Shown: one piece after another, positions 5,592 through 9,232 of the stretch
How positions within the stretch are numbered: position 1 is the first letter of the stretch
Layout of the letters: each line of letters begins with the position of its first letter
Notes under the pieces: generated by a model
Told to the model about the DNA's origin: nothing
Database searches by the model: none
The model's input: only the letters and a program-made list of their open reading frames with translations
Origin: JAYWIG01 sp043789035
GTDB taxonomy: Bacteria; Pseudomonadota; Gammaproteobacteria; Burkholderiales; Burkholderiaceae_E
Reading direction: 5' to 3'
Length of the DNA: 9,232 nt
NCBI GenBank assembly: GCA_043789035.1
Contig: JAYWIG010000258.1
Coordinates: forward strand, 1-9,232
Program-made: the position numbers and the translations under genes

Positions 5592-6900
5592 CAGCCCACC
5601 AAGTACCTGCAAGAGATTCACCGCCACTAAACCGTGCATCTGCACCCATCAGTTTACTGATGCGCAACACTTCATTCCATTTGATCATGCGCTCTGACCG
5701 AGTGAACGAACCCACCTTCAACTGCTTTGCATTTAGGCCAATGCTAAAGTGAACAATGGACACATCTTCAGTTTCCCCAGAGCGAGCAGACACAATCGTT
5801 CCCCAACCCGCTTCGCGAGCCCGTTTGAAGGTTGTCAGCGACTCTGTGATGGTACCCGCTTGATTGGGTTTGATTAACACCGCATTACAAGCGCCGAACT
5901 TAATGGCATCGTCGACTAAGCTTGCGTTAGTGACCAAATAATCATCACCAATAATTTGTACCCTGTTTCCATAACGCTGCGTGAAAAGTTGCATCCCTAG
6001 TGGGTCGTCTTCTGCCACCGGATCTTCAATCGATGCTATTGGGTAGTCTGTGAGCCATGTGCCTAGCATATCAATCATTTGTTCGGTCGACAGTTCACGA
6101 TTTTCAAGCGCTAAACGATAGCGACCTTGGCTGCCAAATTCCGAGGCGGCGATGTCTAACGAAATGACGACCCGCTCGCCCGGCTTTTCGCCTGCGAGCT
6201 CAATCGCTTTCACTAAGGTTTCGAGCGCCTCGGTATTGGAATCAAAATTCGGCCACCAACCCCCTTCGTCGGCCACCCCCGCAAGCTTGCCACGGCTTTT
6301 CATCAAGCTACCTGCTGCATGGTAAATTTCGGCCGTGACTTCGAGCGCTTCAGCGAAGGTTTCGGCACCGGGCACCATAACCATAAAGTCTTGAATATCG
6401 ACTCGACGGCCGGCATGGGCGCCACCACCGAAGATCTGAATTTCAGGCAAGGGGATCGACGCGTGTATTCCTTGGCTATTCGCAATATATTGCCAAAGTG
6501 GTAGGCGGTTTACCGAAGCTGCGGCATGCAATACCGCGAGCGATGTCGCCACCATGGCATTACCGCCGAGCTTAGCTTTAAAAGGGGTGCCGTCCAATTG
6601 AATAAGGCGGCCGTCAATACTTTCTTGATCTGCCACATTCATTCCGAGCAGCGCCGGACGGATAACCTCATAAATTCCCCGAATTGCCTGCTGAACGTCC
6701 TTCCCAGCTAACTTTAAACCGCCATCACGCAAATCAATCGCTTCGCGTGTGCCTCTTGAAGCGCCAGCGGGTGCAATAGCGCGGCCAGTATTTCCACATT
6801 CTGTAGTTACTTCAACCTCGACGGTTGGAAACCCCCGAGAATCCCACACCCGCAGTGCTTGGATATCTTTAATCGTTGAGGCGTTAGTAGTTTTAATCAC
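5581..6900 (-). CDS. Divergent enolase (phosphopyruvate hydratase) paralog
   Basis: A full-length enolase homolog of 439 residues, with the N-domain starting at IQALRVWDSRGFPTVEVEV and the barrel running to GTWWAARE. Retained functional residues (yeast numbering in brackets) are metal ligands Asp249 (246), Glu292 (295) and Asp319 (320), base Lys344 (345), acid Glu212 (211), His162 (159), Lys395 (396) and Arg-Ser 373-374 (374-375). Three near-invariant positions differ. The loop SHRSGETED is SARSGETED, so His373 is Ala372. The QEFM Glu is Asp171. The mobile loop GAST reads GASR. Beta-elimination chemistry therefore looks intact while the substrate pocket is changed, so glycolytic enolase function is doubtful. 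One known enolase homolog with other chemistry is the carboxyphosphonoenolpyruvate synthase of bialaphos biosynthesis. The gene starts at GTG, overlapping the kinase gene by 8 nt, which implies coupled translation. Confidence 0.9.
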   Translation of the reverse strand: MIKTTNASTIKDIQALRVWDSRGFPTVEVEVTTECGNTGRAIAPAGASRGTREAIDLRDGGLKLAGKDVQQAIRGIYEVIRPALLGMNVADQESIDGRLIQLDGTPFKAKLGGNAMVATSLAVLHAAASVNRLPLWQYIANSQGIHASIPLPEIQIFGGGAHAGRRVDIQDFMVMVPGAETFAEALEVTAEIYHAAGSLMKSRGKLAGVADEGGWWPNFDSNTEALETLVKAIELAGEKPGERVVISLDIAASEFGSQGRYRLALENRELSTEQMIDMLGTWLTDYPIASIEDPVAEDDPLGMQLFTQRYGNRVQIIGDDYLVTNASLVDDAIKFGACNAVLIKPNQAGTITESLTTFKRAREAGWGTIVSARSGETEDVSIVHFSIGLNAKQLKVGSFTRSERMIKWNEVLRISKLMGADARFSGGESLAGTWWAARE

Positions 6901-7906
6901 GTTGTCGCTTTAGTAAATCGCGCAGACCAATAACGATGGTCTCCAGATGTTGTGTCGGTTCTTGAATAAACGGCACGGCAAAGCCTCGCACCAAGGTTTG
7001 TTGTTCCGAACCTAAATACTCTACCGGAGATTTGCCATCAACCCTAGCCAGCATTAATGCAGGCAAGAGACGAGCGACGCGAGCTTCCAAAGCATCAGCA
7101 CTCTCCCAGCACACGCCCGCTTTATATACCTGCCAAAAATGTTCAACAAGTGCGGTAAAGGAAGCCACATGTTGCGGCAGGTGAATTGCTTTCAGTAAAA
7201 AATGATTCATGCAGAAGGCGATATCAAACGCTGGGTCGCCCATGACCGCACATTCGGCGTCAAGCAGTAGCGGGCCTTTGGGGCCAATCAAAATATTTTT
7301 TGGGCTCACATCGCCATGCACAAGAGCGATCTGGGCGACATGAAAATCGTTAGAAATTGCGTATAACTTATCTCGTAGTGAGGAATGCTTTTGCGCCGTA
7401 AACTCCAAGTAGGGCTCTAAACGCAACGCGTGAAAATCTTGCTTTTGCTGGAAAGCTGCGGCGTCAAAAATTGGCGAACTTGAGTAAGCATGAATTCCAA
7501 CAAGCGCTTGCGCAACGTCACGGGCCGCCTGCGGCTCAATGTGAGCGGCCAAGAGCGAAACTTTCCAATTTTTATATATTGATGGATCTAAATACTCCAT
7601 CGCAAAGGCACCCAATGAGACGGAGTGCCCATAGAGTTTTGGAACAGCATCAGGAAGTAAATTTGCAACCGTCGTGAGCCAGCGATACTCCGTAGCGTTG
7701 CGATGCACCGGAGCCAGCCACTGCGCAGCCACCCTCAATTGCGGTAAAGCAGCTTTAATACACATCTTCCGATCCGCTATGGTCAAGACAGCGATATCGG
7801 ATGAAACGCCACCTGTGAGCGCTTGAATCGATTCGATATCCCCGGCTCGACCTAGCTTCAATTCAAGCACCAAAGCCCTGCATTGCTTTTGAAAATCTTT
7901 ATTCAC
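6893..7906 (-). CDS. APH/choline-kinase-fold small-molecule phosphotransferase
   Basis: A 337-residue kinase of the aminoglycoside phosphotransferase fold. Visible elements are a nucleotide loop (ALTGGVSSDIAVL, 29-41), the ATP-anchoring Lys51 in CIKAA, a probable helix-C Glu73 in ATEYRWL and a hinge at AMEYLD (102-107). The Brenner motif HGDVSPKN (197-204) carries catalytic Asp199 and metal-binding Asn204, and LLLDAECAVMGDPAFDIAF holds Asp216. The fold phosphorylates hydroxyls of sugars, amino alcohols, homoserine, methylthioribose or antibiotics, so the name does not imply resistance. It overlaps the enolase paralog by 8 nt, suggesting it makes the phosphorylated substrate for that enzyme. 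Start choice: GTG at 7906 is the first possible codon, because an in-frame TAA lies at 7913-7915. Its ribosome site is weak. The substrate is unknown. Confidence 0.87.
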   Translation of the reverse strand: MNKDFQKQCRALVLELKLGRAGDIESIQALTGGVSSDIAVLTIADRKMCIKAALPQLRVAAQWLAPVHRNATEYRWLTTVANLLPDAVPKLYGHSVSLGAFAMEYLDPSIYKNWKVSLLAAHIEPQAARDVAQALVGIHAYSSSPIFDAAAFQQKQDFHALRLEPYLEFTAQKHSSLRDKLYAISNDFHVAQIALVHGDVSPKNILIGPKGPLLLDAECAVMGDPAFDIAFCMNHFLLKAIHLPQHVASFTALVEHFWQVYKAGVCWESADALEARVARLLPALMLARVDGKSPVEYLGSEQQTLVRGFAVPFIQEPTQHLETIVIGLRDLLKRQRD

Positions 7907-8138
7907 GCTAGCTTACTATTGTGTTGATGTCTCACCTCAGCGTTCTCTGTGGTTGAGACTTTCCGTAGCCTATTCTAGTCAGCATTTGAATGGTAGTGCT
8001 GTAAGGATTAAAACCGAAGTGATCGTTTGCAGAGCCTTCAATTGGGAAATCGGGTTGGCGAATCGAAGCTAACACGGAAAATCGTAGACACGAAAATCGA
8101 CCGATATTCTGGCTTATATGTTGGGATTTCCTATCCGT
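7907..8138. other. Intergenic region between the kinase and HAD phosphatase genes
   Basis: This 232-nt stretch has no convincing gene. On the minus strand, TAGAAT (7972-7977) could be a -10 box for the kinase-enolase operon, but no matching -35 box was found. No strong hairpin plus T-run was seen that would terminate the HAD transcript. The motif ATCG recurs at 8049, 8062, 8081 and 8096 in similar A-rich contexts, without regular spacing. Whether the ALDH-HAD and kinase-enolase pairs share one transcript cannot be decided. Confidence 0.4.
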
Positions 8139-8831
8139 TCAAATTAAGTATGAGTTGGATACGTTTCGAGGAAAATACAAATAAATCACTGACCAACCGC
8201 TCGAATTGGCGATCTCTTTCAATCGAGAATCAGGGTTAACTGCCACCGCTTGATTAGCGCACCGAAGTAATGGCAAGTCATTGATTGAGTCGCTGTAGGC
8301 TGTGCTCTCAAAATCTTCCAGCCGAAGTGTGCGACTCGCTAGCCAAGCATTTAATCGAATTGGCTTTCCCTCCCGCATGTTGAGAACGCCTGTGGCTTTG
8401 CCTGTGAATATCGCGTTGGTAACTTCAAGCTCCGTCGCGATGAGGTTTTGTATGCAGAGATAGTTGGCGGTGAGCTCGGTAATAAAACGATTGGTTGCGG
8501 TGGTAAGAATCACTAAATCACCAGCGTCTTGATGTTTTTTAACGAGGTCATGCGCTGCTTCGCTAATGCGTGGCGCTATCCATTCATCGAGAAATTGCTC
8601 GCGATATGGTTGCCATTGCTCGGGCGTTTTACCGGCTAATGTTGAGGTGTAGAAGTTTGCAAATTCTGCGACCTCTACCGTCCCAGCCTTGTAGCGAGAT
8701 TCCATGTCGGCATTGCGCGCCGCAAACTCGGTTCTATCGAGCAGGTTTAAGCCAATGAGAAAGTCGCACCAAAGCACATCGCTATCGCCATTCAACAGCG
8801 TGTTATCGAGATCAAACAGCGCCAGCTTCAT
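8139..8831 (-). CDS. HAD-IB family phosphatase (phosphoserine phosphatase-like)
   Basis: A 230-residue HAD-superfamily hydrolase that removes phosphate from small molecules in the cytoplasm. Motif I is FDLDNTLL with nucleophile Asp7 and acid/base Asp9, motif II is VILTTATN (107-114), the conserved Lys is in EGKP (Lys156), and motif III is YSDSINDLPLL with Asp181 and Asp185. A helical cap lies between motifs I and II. Relatives in Burkholderiales include phosphoserine- and histidinol-phosphatase-like proteins. The ATG at 8831 is chosen because it precedes motif I directly and overlaps the ALDH stop as ATGA; a longer frame to 8957 only reads across the ALDH gene. The last 14 or so residues after GWSVI look like a non-conserved tail. 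Translation is probably coupled to the dehydrogenase. The substrate is unknown and could be an intermediate of the neighbouring kinase-enolase pair. Confidence 0.87.
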   Translation of the reverse strand: MKLALFDLDNTLLNGDSDVLWCDFLIGLNLLDRTEFAARNADMESRYKAGTVEVAEFANFYTSTLAGKTPEQWQPYREQFLDEWIAPRISEAAHDLVKKHQDAGDLVILTTATNRFITELTANYLCIQNLIATELEVTNAIFTGKATGVLNMREGKPIRLNAWLASRTLRLEDFESTAYSDSINDLPLLRCANQAVAVNPDSRLKEIANSSGWSVIYLYFPRNVSNSYLI

Positions 8832-9232
8832 GGTTTGCGCAAATGCCACGCTTTTGGTCGAGTGAAGGTTCGTATGCCATGCGTGGACAAGGTGAGACCA
8901 AGGCCAGAATCGCCGTGCCCACTCCATGGTAGGCGAGGGCTTACCCGATCGCAGCAATTCCAGTAAGTGCTACCGGCATTCACCTTTGAAAGAATAGTTT
9001 TGGCGCGTTGTTCATCGGGGCTATAAACACCTGCGGTGAGGCCGTAACGAGTGTCATTCATCAGCGCGATGGCCTCATCATCATTGGCAACTTTTTGTAT
9101 GCCAATTATCGGGCCGAAACTTTCCTCTTCCATCAAGCTCATGCTGTGATTAACGTTTGAGAACACCGTTGCTTCAAACCAATTTCCGGGGCCTGCGCCT
9201 CGTTTGCCGCCAGTCAGTAGCGTCGCACCCTT
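8828..9232 (-). CDS. NAD(P)-dependent aldehyde dehydrogenase, C-terminal fragment (5' truncated by window)
   Basis: The C-terminal 134 residues of an aldehyde dehydrogenase; the frame is open to the window edge (first residues KGATLLTGGKRG). It carries the conserved block MEEESFGPIIGIQKV, then DEAIALMNDTRYGLTAGVYS, the oligomerisation/C-terminal part NAGSTYWNCCDRVSPRLPWSG and the terminal RPKAWHLR. The NCCDRVSPRLPWSG ending is typical of a betaproteobacterial ALDH group. The catalytic Cys and cofactor site lie outside the window, so substrate class cannot be inferred. Enzymes of this fold oxidise aldehydes to acids. It ends with TGA sharing ATGA with the HAD phosphatase start, forming a tight operon. 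Confidence 0.93.
   Translation of the reverse strand, partial: KGATLLTGGKRGAGPGNWFEATVFSNVNHSMSLMEEESFGPIIGIQKVANDDEAIALMNDTRYGLTAGVYSPDEQRAKTILSKVNAGSTYWNCCDRVSPRLPWSGHGDSGLGLTLSTHGIRTFTRPKAWHLRKP

Noticed and set aside
6893..7906. Aminoglycoside resistance gene
   Set aside because: The APH fold is shared by many metabolic kinases, and the pairing with an enolase paralog and lack of mobile elements point to metabolism.
8045..8100. Four copies of an A-rich ATCG motif, possibly an iteron or regulator array
   Set aside because: Spacing is irregular (13, 19 and 15 nt) and the flanks differ, so chance is the simpler reading.
8027..8239. Open frame of 70 codons on the + strand opposite the HAD gene 3' end
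   Set aside because: No recognisable domain, no ribosome site, and it partly overlaps the antisense of a well-supported gene.
8832..8957. N-terminal extension of the HAD phosphatase to a start at 8957
   Set aside because: The extra 42 residues read across the ALDH coding sequence in another frame, and HAD motif I begins right after the ATG at 8831.

Overview
The window looks like an accessory metabolic region from a proteobacterium, most likely a betaproteobacterium (Burkholderiales-like). The reasons are a stand-alone Bug/TctC-type periplasmic binding protein, an HAD-IB phosphatase of the type common in that order, dense short operons, and a BMP-type ABC transport system. Base composition appears near 50% GC by eye. 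No rRNA, tRNA, CRISPR array, insertion sequence or prophage gene is visible. The organism call is inference from gene families only.

Layout. Positions 1-1154 (+) hold the 3' end of an ABC transporter ATPase gene (BMP/simple-sugar type) and, 2 nt later, an isochorismatase-fold cysteine hydrolase that most resembles biuret amidohydrolase. A hairpin with a T-run (1185-1205) probably ends this operon. Positions 1245-3612 (+) form a second short operon: a Bug-type binding protein, an NTF2/SnoaL-like protein with a TTG start, and a PuuE/NodB-type polysaccharide deacetylase-like enzyme. A PhyH-type Fe(II)/2-oxoglutarate dioxygenase (3627-4487, -) and a BMP-family Tat lipoprotein (4551-5591, +) diverge from a 63-bp region with a candidate promoter and operator-like palindrome. 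The BMP gene overlaps tail-to-tail with a divergent enolase paralog (5581-6900, -), which itself overlaps an APH-fold small-molecule kinase (6893-7906, -). After a gap of about 230 bp come an HAD-IB phosphatase (8139-8831, -) and, overlapping it by ATGA, the C-terminal end of an aldehyde dehydrogenase (8828-9232, -, cut by the window edge).

How it may work together (inference). The left half reads as uptake and hydrolysis of a nitrogen-rich, ureide- or amide-like compound. The BMP lipoprotein and the ABC ATPase would belong to one importer, and the BiuH-like and PuuE-like enzymes would cleave C-N bonds. The right half reads as phosphorylated-intermediate chemistry: a kinase feeding an enolase-like beta-elimination, plus an HAD phosphatase and an aldehyde dehydrogenase. 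The most unusual item is the enolase. It keeps the metal ligands and the acid/base pair, but the active-site loop His is Ala and two other near-invariant positions are changed, so a substrate other than 2-phosphoglycerate is plausible.
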